From Escarpia spicata (Eukaryota; Annelida; Polychaeta; Sabellida; Siboglinidae): DNA of 64,000 bases. The notes below the pieces were generated by a model, which worked only from the letters and a program-made list of their open reading frames with translations, did no database searches and had not been told where the DNA came from. The stretch is taken from positions 13,413,445 through 13,477,444 of the forward strand of contig OZ023214.1 of assembly GCA_963995525.1 (NCBI GenBank), in the 5' to 3' direction. Position 1 is the stretch's first letter. Every line of letters begins with the position of its first letter. The position numbers and the translations under genes were made by a program. Shown in pieces: positions 44,846-53,482 of this stretch.

Positions 44846-45601
44846 TCACGCCGATTTTTCCCACCTCACGACGTCCAACGCTCGTTGTTTTCTAGACCCA
44901 CGTCGTCTTCTCTCCGGCTTCCCCGATGAACTGGCCGACTCCTCCCCCACCTCCTCTTCTCTTTGCAGCCGCCGCCGCTCCTTCATGTACTCCCGATAGT
45001 GCGGGTTGCCTACGAACTCCATAGGAATGTTCATACCCTTCATACGCAACCCGAACTCTCGCCATCCTAGTGGCTGTGTCGTCTTCGTTCTCGTTCGCAT
45101 GAGATCGTTCACTAGATCGACCATGTTACTCCCCGCGATCGTTTTACCGTCGTACACGAATTCGCCGCGGTCGTTCCATCGACACAACGGATCGGCTTTC
45201 ATTTTCGCGATAAGGAGACACGCCTTCCCTTTCAGCGTTTTCGGCATGCTGGCTACGATTTCGCGCTCTATGGCCTCCGACGATGGCGGTGGCGCCGCCA
45301 CCGCTGCTGCTGCTGCTGCCGCGGGTGGTGGTGGTATCGCGCCGTCGGCGTTGACCATCGACACGCGTACCGGTTGCGCCGCTCGAGCCGCCTCTATCGT
45401 GTTGTAGCGACTCAACAGTTGATTGTACGACGCCACCTTATCGCGTTCGGATAAATCCGACCGCTCTAGAATGTCCTTCATGTCGCTGTCCAGGCTACTC
45501 AGCACACGTGATCGTGGCGTGCTCGACGGCGGTTGCTGTGGTAGAAGGAGGCTTTCCACCAATCGCGGGTCGACCAACGCAATCTTGTTTGCGAACTGCA
45601 T
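44846..45601 (-). CDS. Conserved Polinton protein, unknown function (251 residues)
   Basis: It has an N-terminal helical region (DSDMKDILERSDLSERDKV), an Ala/Pro linker, and a C-terminal block RWNDRGEFVYDGKTIAGSNM, then DLVNDLMR. The last block resembles a small conserved domain seen in many Polintons. The C-terminus is basic. ATG 45,601 overlaps the TGA of the upstream gene as TGATG. It is intact. Confidence 0.7.
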   Translation of the reverse strand: MQFANKIALVDPRLVESLLLPQQPPSSTPRSRVLSSLDSDMKDILERSDLSERDKVASYNQLLSRYNTIEAARAAQPVRVSMVNADGAIPPPPAAAAAAAVAAPPPSSEAIEREIVASMPKTLKGKACLLIAKMKADPLCRWNDRGEFVYDGKTIAGSNMVDLVNDLMRTRTKTTQPLGWREFGLRMKGMNIPMEFVGNPHYREYMKERRRLQREEEVGEESASSSGKPERRRRGSRKQRALDVVRWEKSA

Positions 45602-46014
45602 CAATTACCCCCGATGACCTGTCTGAGCAGCGGCAGGAGAACGGTGCTCGCTAACGGCGTTAGCAGGGCCTTCAGAAAACCACCCGCCCCCGTTTGCAAG
45701 ATGGCTCGCGTCCGCTTCACCGGAATTCGTTTGTTGACCAGGTCACGCAGGTGATCTCTGTATTTCGTCAACACGCGTTTCTGCTTCGGCGACACTTTCA
45801 CGTTCCCTCTCAGAATATTGTACGCGCAATCGCACATACTACATATGAGACCGACCTCCGAGTGGGCGAGAACGGCTTTTCGCAGATCGATGTTCCGCTT
45901 ATGTCTATCCATCAACTGCAGGGCGAAAATGTGTCTCTTCAGGCGTTGCTCCGAAACCGTCGTCGCCGCCTTTGGTCGTCGCTTCGCCGCTACCACCGCG
46001 CGTCTTCTCGTCAT
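45601..46014 (-). CDS. Conserved Polinton protein, unknown function (137 residues)
   Basis: A basic start, a central Cys block (GLICSMCDCAYNILRGN), KYRDHLRDLVNK, and a hydrophobic C-terminus (GGFLKALLTPLAS). The same pattern occurs next to the ATPase or integrase in other Polintons. A TATA box (46,056-46,048) is 42 bp upstream. Its TGA overlaps the next ATG (TGATG). Confidence 0.7.
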   Translation of the reverse strand: MTRRRAVVAAKRRPKAATTVSEQRLKRHIFALQLMDRHKRNIDLRKAVLAHSEVGLICSMCDCAYNILRGNVKVSPKQKRVLTKYRDHLRDLVNKRIPVKRTRAILQTGAGGFLKALLTPLASTVLLPLLRQVIGGN

Positions 46015-46047
46015 ACCGACTAATGCGTACGCGGCGACGTCCCTCTC

Positions 46048-46056
46048 TACTTATAG
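46048..46056 (-). promoter_or_regulatory. TATA box of the 137/251-residue gene pair
   Basis: TATAAGTAG on the minus strand, 42 bp before ATG 46,014. It also overlaps the end of the ATPase gene. Confidence 0.6.
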
Positions 46057-46683
46057 TTGACCGCCCTTCCGTACGTAGACGTACTGAAGGGGGTCGTCCG
46101 GAAATATACACGTACGCAGGCGCATGTACTCTTCCGTTTCCTGTTTCAGATCGACGAAGAGATAGCCGTACGCCGCCGACGTCGCGTCTTTGAAAGCCTC
46201 TATCATGTACTTGACCTTTCCCGGGTACATCTGTTTCGCTAGGTGACCTACTTGACCGGCGTCTCGGGGGTTCTTGAATAGCGCTAAGTATTGGGCGTTC
46301 AGGCTCTACGATTTTCTTTCCCTTTCGGAAACATGTTCTGTCGGAGTTGCACGACCGACGTATTACAATGATGACTTTTTTTTGGTAAATAGTTCCGTCA
46401 CCCCACTATCTGTCTCCTCCATGAGGTCGTCGAGTACTAAAAGCGTCCTCTTTTTTCCGTCTAAGTGTGTCGTAGCCGGCAGGCCGTCTACGAACTCTAT
46501 TTTCGGAGACATAGACGCGTAGGCGGTCTGCCACTGCCCGTAGCACCACAGGATTTTCTCGGGCGGCGGATCGATCATAGCGTGTCGTATCAGACGGTCG
46601 ACGAATGTCGTCTTACCGCACCCCGTAGGACCTGATACTATACACGTAAACGGATGCTTCAACAACGGTCCGCCCATTTTCAC
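46051..46683 (-). pseudogene. ATP: FtsK/HerA-type DNA-packaging ATPase, two frame breaks
   Basis: The first 106 codons hold Walker A (GPTGCGKTTFVDRL) and Walker B (RTLLVLDDLM). The frame then breaks at an A8 tract (46,375-46,382). The next block (QNMFPKG) continues one frame over to about 46,310. A second shift follows, and the C-terminal part (46,305-46,051; NAQYLALFKNPRDAGQVG) ends at a TAA. The total of about 211 codons equals a normal Polinton ATPase. It would pump DNA into a capsid. This copy is frameshifted unless the runs are assembly errors. Confidence 0.9.
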
Positions 46684-46705
46684 GACTGATACTGGCTAAC
46701 GCTTT

Positions 46706-47157
46706 TTACGCGTCTTTATACGCGTCGCGCACCTCCATCAACAGTTTACCGAGCTTGTTCTCCCCGGCAACGTCCCCGATCCCGATACCCCAGAAGCCCT
46801 CCCGGCTCGGTACCCATTCCACCAATTCGGCATCCCCGGTGGCCAACAGTTCGGCCTTCAACTTAGTCGACCCGCCAAACTTGCTCATCAACAACCCCTT
46901 CATACACGAGACTCTAACGGCGTTCCATTCGCTTCCCGTTATCTTTTTTCGAATTCTGTAACTGAGTCGTTTCACTACATAGGGCGATCGCGTTTTTTTA
47001 TACACTCGGCGCATTCGAGATCTTCGTTAAACATCGCTTTCCTATACTGATAGGCGTGCTCGACGGAACGGAAGCCCCAACCGTACACCGTCAATCGGCA
47101 CGCGTACATATTGGACAAGAACGAGCGCGAACCGCCAAACTTTATAGGATCCGACAT
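46706..47157 (-). pseudogene. NADAR/YbiA-like (DUF1768) protein, single frameshift
   Basis: The N-terminal frame (47,157-46,975) reads IKFGGSRSFLSNMYACRLTV and FRSVEHAYQYRKAM, the NADAR start with its SVEHAYQ box. The C-terminal frame (47,014-46,706) reads EWNAVRVSCMKGLLMSKF, LLATGDAELVEW and WGIGIGDVAGENKLGKLLM, the rest of the domain. The switch is at an A7 run (about 47,006-47,012). The combined length of about 150 residues is normal. NADAR proteins act on ADP-ribose-linked or riboflavin-intermediate N-glycosidic bonds. A TATA box is 39 bp upstream. It is the outermost right-hand gene of the Polinton. Confidence 0.85.
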
Positions 47158-47188
47158 GACTACTACCGATACCCCGCTACCGACATCG

Positions 47189-47196
47189 CTTATATA
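47189..47196 (-). promoter_or_regulatory. TATA box of the NADAR-like gene
   Basis: TATATAAG on the minus strand, 39 bp before ATG 47,157. Confidence 0.6.
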
Positions 47197-47246
47197 GAAC
47201 CGACGCCGCCGCCGCCGCTAGATGGAGCGGTAGCATCTAAAAAGGT

Positions 47247-47318
47247 GCCGACGTACGGATTCGGACCCGGAATCTTTCGATCCCTAGTCGCACGCTCTCC
47301 CAGGGGAGCTAATCCGGC
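47247..47318 (-). tRNA. tRNA-like sequence, degenerate (72 nt)
   Basis: Read on the minus strand, a 72-base layout fits 7-2-4-8-4-1-5-7-5-5-5-7-5-7. The D arm (GCTC/GAGC with GG in the loop) is perfect. The anticodon stem pairs 4 of 5, with loop CTAGGGA (anticodon AGG). The T loop is TCCGAAT. The acceptor stem pairs only 5 of 7 and the T stem 2 of 5. It is probably a tRNA remnant or mimic inside the Polinton, not a working tRNA. Confidence 0.35.
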
Positions 47319-47377
47319 GCCGACGCTTATGAGTGGTTTTATCGCGGTTATATACAGGGAACTATACGCATTATTTC

Positions 47378-47759
47378 TTACGTAAGCACAACGGTCGCTA
47401 GGGACGCTATATAACGTATCCTACGTTGATCGCTAGGGGAAAGTTGATCGCTAGGGACGCTATATAAATGCTTACATAAGCACAACGGTAGGTCCTACGT
47501 TGATCGCTAGGGAAAGTACTAAAATAGTCACTGGGATAACCGCTAGGTGGTGGCACCTCAAGGGAAGGGTAATCAATCAAAAGTGACAGGTCATCAATCA
47601 CGTTTTTTATAAGTAGGTTCCCGAAAACGTTTAGTGTCACCAAAACCCTTTGATCTTTTTTTTATAAGTAGGTTCCCGAAAAAGATAAGGACGTTTTTTA
47701 TGCATAGAGCTAGGCCTAAAAGGGGGCGGGGCGAGCCGTTGCCTCGTCTATATACTACT
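47378..47759 (-). repeat. Polinton right terminal inverted repeat
   Basis: About 380 bp inverse to the left TIR. It has an extra internal copy of the GATCGCTAGGG and GACGCTATATAA units, which makes it some 50 bp longer. Confidence 0.95.
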
Positions 47760-47765
47760 CGTGGC
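47760..47765. repeat. Polinton target-site duplication, right
   Basis: CGTGGC, identical to 30,743-30,748. Confidence 0.95.
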
Positions 47766-47981
47766 TCAAAGGCGGTGACGCACATGCCTGGCAGAGCATG
47801 GACAAATGCATGTGACAATCAGTTTGCCACTGCCTGCACTCTATCCCGCCTCTAGTCGTCTCAGCCAAACCGAGCCACTAGACCATGAGGGACTAGGGCA
47901 AGTGGGTGGAATAGATGTGCGCAAATCTCCACCGTAAGCATTCGGGCGCAGGTACAAATTCAGGACGCGCCTTCTCTCTTT
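47766..47981. other. Host or older-repeat flank between Polinton and LTR element
   Basis: About 216 bp with no recognised feature. Confidence 0.5.
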
Positions 47982-47986
47982 CTTTC

Positions 47987-48136
47987 TGTAGCGTTATGCT
48001 ATCGCGCTCCAACCTCTACCTACGGGACTTCGTTGAATACAGCCATTTTCTATCTACACACTATCTACACTATCTACTTTCTTTATCTAGTATTCGTGTA
48101 TTTTTACGTGTTATACTAAATCAGTAGTAACACCAG
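47987..48136 (+). repeat. 5' LTR
   Basis: It starts TGTAGCGTTATGCTATCGCG and ends ACACCAGA, directly followed by the primer-binding site. It matches 51,660-51,800. Confidence 0.92.
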
Positions 48137-48154
48137 ATGGTATCAGAATTTTAA
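48137..48154 (+). promoter_or_regulatory. Primer-binding site
   Basis: TGGTATCAGAAT immediately after the 5' LTR resembles the initiator-tRNA-Met type primer site (TGGTATCAGAG). Confidence 0.7.
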
Positions 48155-48240
48155 GATGAATACGGTGATGTTGTTGCATAGTAATTTAGCATACATCTGC
48201 CGCGAGGTACGTTATTTTAGCTTAATTGTTTGATCCAGTC

Positions 48241-49010
48241 ATGGCCCAAACATTCCAAATCGCTCCGCCTGATGCTTTCTGCGTCGCCAAACCTAATGAA
48301 TGACCTAAATGGATTCGACGGTTTGAGCGCTTTCGTTCAGCGTCAGCCCTGGGCGAGAAAGCTGAGACAGACAACAACAACGCACTTATCTACGCGATGG
48401 GTGACGAGGCGGACGATACCAAGGCAGGCTTCGGCTTGACAGATGAGCAACGGAATGTGTATGCGGTCGTCAAAAGCAAGTTTAATGCGCACTTCGTAGT
48501 TCGACGCAATGCGATTTTCGAGCGGGCTCAGTTCAACCGACGTTCCCATGAGGAGGGCGAGACGGTTGACAGTTTTATCACTGCGTTGTTTAGCGTTGCG
48601 AGTACGGCGCGCTCAGTGATGAAATGATCAGGGATCGAATCGTTGTTGGCATCACTGATGCGGCGTTGTCGTTGAAACTGAAGATGGGCGCAGACTTGAC
48701 ACTGAAAAAGGCAATTGACATGGCACGCCAGAACGAGGCTGCAAAGAAAGAGGAGGCCCTGTTGAGGAACAACTTGGCGGCGAAGACAGGCGGCAATGTT
48801 GACTTTGTGCGGACGAGGAAGTCATACAAACCCAGCTAGTCGAAACAGAAGATGAAAGCTCAGCCTCAGTCAACTTCGACCCGGAAGTGTGACTGTTGTG
48901 GGAGATCACCGGCTCATCAGAAGTCAGTGTGCCAAACGCTTGATGCAGCATGCTTCAAGTGTAAGAAAGTCGGACATTTTGGGGTTGTATGCTTCCCACG
49001 AACATTTGCT
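48241..49010 (+). pseudogene. gag: gag, broken
   Basis: The start MAQTFQIAPPDAFCVAKPNE meets a TGA near 48,301. The same protein continues (WIRRFERFRSASALGEK). A frameshift lies near 48,600 and a stop at 48,839. A double zinc knuckle (CDCCGRSPAHQKSVC, then CFKCKKVGHFGVVC) closes the domain. These are the normal gag parts of K02A2.6/Mag-like Ty3 elements. Confidence 0.85.
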
Positions 49011-50131
49011 TTAAGTTGGTCACTGGGGCTGACGTTACTGTGATCTCTGCCAACGACTACAAGAAAGCAGGTAGTCCGCGACTCGACGGGTCGACTAGAA
49101 CACTTGTAGGCGCGAACGACGGCGTCCTACAAACTATGGGCAAGTTCAGTGGCAAGCTGTCACGAAACGGTGTCGTCATTAACGAAGACGTGTATGTCGT
49201 CAGTGGCCAGACGAGGTCACTGCTCAGTCGGAGAGTGTGCGAGTCTCTTGATCTTGTCAGACCTGTTGCTGTTGACTCGGTCGATGCAGCAGACGTCTAC
49301 AGACGCGACAACCCGAAGCTATTTGGAGGCCTAGGGAAGATGAATAGCGAGTACGAAATCAAGCTACGGTCTGACGCGAAGCCGTTCGCGTTTACTACAC
49401 CAAGACGAGTCTCGATACCGTTGTTTGGGGTCGTCAAGAAGGAACTTCAGAGAATGGAAAATCTTGACGTCATCCGCAGGATCGAAAGCCCGACGGACAG
49501 GTGTGCTGGCATGGTTGTGGTGGTGAAACCGAAGGATGTCCCTTCTTCGGACGTTGAGGGGCAGAGGGAGACACACAAAGTTCGCATTTGTGTCGACCTA
49601 ACGAAGTTGAACGAGAGCTTAAGGAGGGAGAAACACGACCTTCCTTCAGTCGATCAGACACTCGGTAGGCTGGCGGGCACGAAGGTCTTCACTAAGTTGG
49701 ACGCCAATTCTGGCTTCTGGCAGATCCCTCTAGCCCAGTCTTTGCAAGAATTGACGACATTCATTACTCCTTTCGGAAGATGCTTCAAGAGGCTGCCTTT
49801 CGTGATCATTTCGGCCCCCAAGTACTACCAGAAGCGTATGAGTGGCATTCTCGATGATTTACTTGGTGTTCTATGTCTCGAGGATAACGGTGTGACTTTG
49901 AACTTTGATAAGTGCGACTTTGCCAAGTCGAGCGTCTCGTATCTTGGTCGCATTGTGTCAGCTGACGGGGTCATGGCGGATCCTGCGAAGGTGCGAGCCA
50001 TCACAGAGATGGAGCAGCCCAGTAACGTAAGCGACGTTCGACGCTTTCGGGGTATGACTAACCAGCTAGCCAAGTTTTCTGCCAACTTGTCGACTACAAC
50101 TCAGCCACTACGTGATCTACTTATGAAATAG
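48989..50131 (+). pseudogene. pol: pol: protease and reverse transcriptase, catalytic box deleted
   Basis: The protease active site reads KLVTGADVTVIS, with Val where the catalytic Asp is expected. RT motifs follow: KVRICVDLTKLN, FTKLDANSGFWQIPL, then ITPFGRCFKRLPF. After GILDDLLGVLC the frame jumps to LEDNGVTLNFDKCDF, so the YxDD box and about 25-30 residues are gone. The connection (SYLGRIVSADGV) remains. Confidence 0.88.
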
Positions 50132-51530
50132 AATCTGTGGACATGGGGTGAGAGGCAACAGCGAGCGTTTGATGCCGTGAAGACAGATCTGAGCAACACT
50201 CCAGTTCTGGCTCTGTACGACCCACACAGAGCGACGACAGTGTCAGATTAGGGCTAGACAGCAAGACGACGAGGTGTGTCGCCAGGTGATGCGATATTGC
50301 CTAGAGGGTTGGCCAAACCACCCGTCGTTGCCATCGTCTTTGCGACCGTATTGGCAAGTCCAGAGTGAACAGACAATTCAACACGGTCTGCTACTGAAAG
50401 GGGTACGGCTCGTCATGCCGGCGTCGATGCGGTTGACTATGTTAGACAAGCTACACGAGGGCCATCAAGGTGTGGTCAAGTGTCGTTCGCGGGCCCAGTC
50501 ATCGGTCTGGTGGCCCGGACTCAGCTGGCAGCTTGAGGAGCTTGTCAAGAACTGTACTACGTGTGCGATGGAGCGTAGCAACACAGTCGAGCCGTTGATT
50601 GCGACCTTGGCAGAAAGTCGGCACCGACATGTTTTATTTAAAGAAGGCGACGTATTTACTTGTGGTTGACTATTATTCGAGTTTTGTCGAGATAGCGAGG
50701 CTAGACGACACGGGCGCGTCTGGTGTGATTCTACATCTGCGGTCAATCTTCGCGCGGCATGGCGTCCCGGAGACGGTTGTTTCTGATAACGGCCCCGCAG
50801 TATGCGGCACACGTGTTTGCGCGTTTCGCGGAGAGAGCAGGTTTTGTATACATTACCAGCAGCCCTCGTTTCCCGCAGAGTAACGGAAAGTCAGAACCCT
50901 CGGTTCAGACGGTAAAGAACTTTCTGCGAAAGTCAACGGATCCGTACGGCGCCTTGTTGGCGTATCGTACGACAGCACTTGAATGCGGTTATTCGCCAGC
51001 AGAGCTGATGATGGGTAGGCAGCTCCGTACTTCGATCCCAGTGTTAGCGTCGACACTGCAACCTCGCTGGCAGGAATCGAGACAGCTACAGGAGCGACGA
51101 GTGAGTCTAAAACGACGGCAGACCGAGGCGTACATGCGCGACCTCTGGCTTCCCTACACGTTGGCAATCCAGTCTGGGTGCAGGACACGAGAACGGGGGG
51201 TACAGTGGTAGGCCAGGCAGGCTCATCTCGCTCGTACCTGGTTCAGACGCCGACATCTTGTCTGCGTAGAAATCGGCGGCATCTTGTGCCGATGCCGAAC
51301 GAACAACCCATTTGTGCCGAGCGAGCGACTACGGAGACCGCTGAATCGAGCACGAACGACGACGAGACGCGGCCACGTTCGTCTTCACACGAGAGACAGC
51401 AACGTTCGGCATCGCAGCCGAGACAGGCTTCACCAAGCGTGGTGCGCACTTCTGCGGCTCCACCTGTGACGACCGTGACTCGATTGGGGGGGACATCCGT
51501 TCCACCACAGAGACTCGATCTGTGAACTTT
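50130..51530 (+). pseudogene. pol: pol: RNase H remnant and integrase, broken
   Basis: Only the start of RNase H remains (ERQQRAFDAVKTDL to about 50,245). The integrase follows in several frames: the HHCC zinc finger (HEGHQGVVKCRS, then CTTCAMERS), a core start (GTDMFYLKKATYLLVVDYYS), VSDNGP and a SNGKSEPSVQTVKNFL block with the third acidic residue. It ends with a Ser/Arg-rich tail before the 3' LTR. Confidence 0.82.
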
Positions 51531-51659
51531 AGATCAGTCAGGGGCACGTCTCTCTAAAGAATAATCCCTTGAGACGTGTTTGTGATAGGTGGTTGTCTAC
51601 CATCTATCATTAAATAGAATAGAGTTGTCTTCGTATCCTTAAAGGACTCGAAAGGGAGA

Positions 51660-51800
51660 TGTAGTGTTATGCTATCGCGCTCCTACCTCTACATCCGGGA
51701 CTTCGTTGAATACAGCCATTTTCTATCTACACGTGTCTTCTTTCTTTATCTAGTATTCGTGTATGTTTATGTGGTATACTAAATCAGTAGTAACACCACA
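51660..51800 (+). repeat. 3' LTR
   Basis: It starts TGTAGTGTTATGCTATCGCG and ends ACACCACA. The polypurine tract lies just upstream. Confidence 0.92.
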
Positions 51801-51805
51801 CTTTC

Positions 51806-52200
51806 TTTTTCTAACATGGTGCCACGTACTGAGGTGCTGGACAATTACGCGAAACGTTCGGAATCCAGTTTCTCGTTCCAGCGCGCACAACTATCATGGT
51901 GTGGTCACTTGGTCAGCATGACGGATGACTGTATACCAAAGACGCTCTTCTATGGTCAACTGAAGACTGGTTGGCGTTCACGAGGTGGGCAACAAAACCG
52001 CTACAAAGACGTCCTCTGGCTTCACACCTGCATGACTGGTCTGCAGTACTAACAGACACGGCATCAAAATCTCAAAGACAAAAGAATGCAGCGGAAGAAT
52101 GGTCAACCTCCACCGGGACCTATGACTGTGCCATCTTTGGTCGCCAATATCCTTCGCGCATCGGCCTACACCGTCATCAAAGGACGCTCAACCGACTCGG
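51806..52200 (+). mobile_element. LINE C-terminal fragment
   Basis: The frame reads FQRAQLSWCGHLVSMTDDCI then KTLFYGQLKTGWRSRGGQQN. Further on is CAIFGRQYPSRIGLHRHQRT, the Cys/His tail of this LINE family. Frameshifts separate the two parts. The LTR element inserted at its left edge. Confidence 0.75.
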
Positions 52201-52270
52201 GACGAGATCTGTCTTTCGACGGCTTACTCCCTTCTCTCCATTTATATCATCATTGCGCAAATACTCGTGG

Positions 52271-52550
<280 letters not shown>

Positions 52551-52559
52551 TGCCGCATT

Positions 52560-52860
52560 TGTGAGAGGACTCAAATTTCCTAAATTATTAAACAATTTCA
52601 GAATTACAAATCGCACCACTATTTAAAACATCTAACCAACACTAACAGAACAATTAGTTGAAATCATTGCCAGTACGTTTCAAACTGTATTTTTATTATT
52701 AAGAATTACTAGAAATATACAAACACATTAACAATACTACAACAAAATTATTAATAATTACCTTGCAGCTAATGCAGAAAGATAAAAAATGTTGATAGCT
52801 AAGCTTTTCGATTTGGCCCCTATGAGTGAGCATCACCTTCACCGAATAAGCTAGCAAGTA
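52560..52860. other. AT-rich spacer, nothing recognised
   Basis: About 300 bp downstream of CPLANE2 with no supported feature. Confidence 0.5.
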
Positions 52861-52865
52861 TTTAG

Positions 52866-53258
52866 CCCTGTGTCTAGCTGTAGGTCAGTAGTAGGTTAAG
52901 ACAGCAGGGTTAGTCCTTTGTCCAACTGTATGTCAGTAGTAGTATTAGACGGCAGGGTTAGTCCTGTGTCCAGCTATAGGTCAGTGGTAGGATGACAGCA
53001 GGATTAGCAGTGCCCAACTGAAGGTCAGTAATAGGGCAATACAGCAGGATTAGTCCTGTATCCAGCTGTAGTTCAGTAGTAGGATAAGACAGCAGGATTA
53101 GCCCTGTGTCCAGTTGTAGGTCAGTAGTAGGATAAGACAGCAGGATTAGCCCTGTGTCCAGCTGTAGGTCAGTAGTAAGGCAAGACAGTAGGATTAGCCC
53201 TGTGTCCAGCTGTAGGTCAGTAGTAGGGCAAGACAGCAGGATTAGCCCTGTGTCCAGA
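52866..53258. repeat. CPLANE2: 48-bp minisatellite, about 8 units, overlapping the CPLANE2 stop
   Basis: Units carry CTGTGTCCAGCTGTAGGTCA, GTAGTAGG and AGACAGCAGGATTAG. Forty-eight bases equal 16 codons. On the minus strand each unit encodes [12 protein letters not shown] followed by a stop, which is the C-terminus of CPLANE2. Confidence 0.92.
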
Positions 53259-53482
53259 TGCCAAGAACTGGTCCCTCCGCCAAAGTTGGTCACAAATGTA
53301 GTTCATGTTGACAGTGACTTGGTCGACGTCACCGACATGGTCCGACACTGGTGACACCGGTGCATTGCTGAGAGTCAGCACTGGCACTTTCGAGTTTACT
53401 TCAAATTCACGTATGTCCCTGTGAGTCACCTCACAACGATCCTCGAGGTCGATTCTGAGATCATATTGGTCAAAGTAACAAC
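53217..53482 (-). CDS. CPLANE2: CPLANE2 terminal exon
   Basis: It encodes [20 protein letters not shown] to [20 protein letters not shown] and a TGA at 53,219-53,217. With the usual CAG acceptor the phase does not match the previous exon. An intron end two bases earlier (AC) would restore it. Confidence 0.88.

Larger units (their letters stand above)
30749..47759. mobile_element. Polinton/Maverick DNA transposon, 17,011 bp, complete ends
   Basis: The element is bounded by inverted repeats starting AGTAGTATATAGACGAGGC and by a 6-bp duplication, CGTGGC. Inside are the diagnostic genes: protein-primed PolB, retroviral-type integrase with chromodomain, adenain-like protease, packaging ATPase and two jelly-roll capsid genes. 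Plus-strand replication genes face minus-strand virion genes, meeting at about 39.9 kb. The body is GC-rich; the flanks are AT-rich. It also carries cargo-like genes (NADAR, RPA-like). Frameshifts, stops and a deletion in PolB show that this copy is not intact. Polintons are related to virophages and adenoviruses and are considered virus-like. Confidence 0.98.
47987..51800 (+). mobile_element. Ty3/gypsy-type LTR retrotransposon, defective, 3.8 kb
   Basis: LTRs of about 150 and 141 bp bound the element. The 5-bp duplication CTTTC is at 47,982-47,986 and 51,801-51,805. A primer-binding site (TGGTATCAGAAT) starts at 48,137 and a polypurine tract (GAAAGGGAGA) at about 51,650. Gag, protease, RT and integrase come in that order, the Ty3/gypsy arrangement. 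Stops in gag and deletions in RT and RNase H make it non-functional. The LTRs differ by substitutions and a short indel, so the insertion is not recent. Confidence 0.93.

Noticed and set aside
47247..47318. Amber-suppressor tRNA that would read the TAG codons in PolB and the RPA-like gene
   Set aside because: The loop contains CTAG, but correct alignment puts the anticodon at AGG, one base later. The acceptor and T stems are also too poor for a working tRNA.
47634..47855. 73-codon ORF identical in part to one at 30,635-30,874
   Set aside because: Both are the Polinton terminal inverted repeat read in a chance frame.
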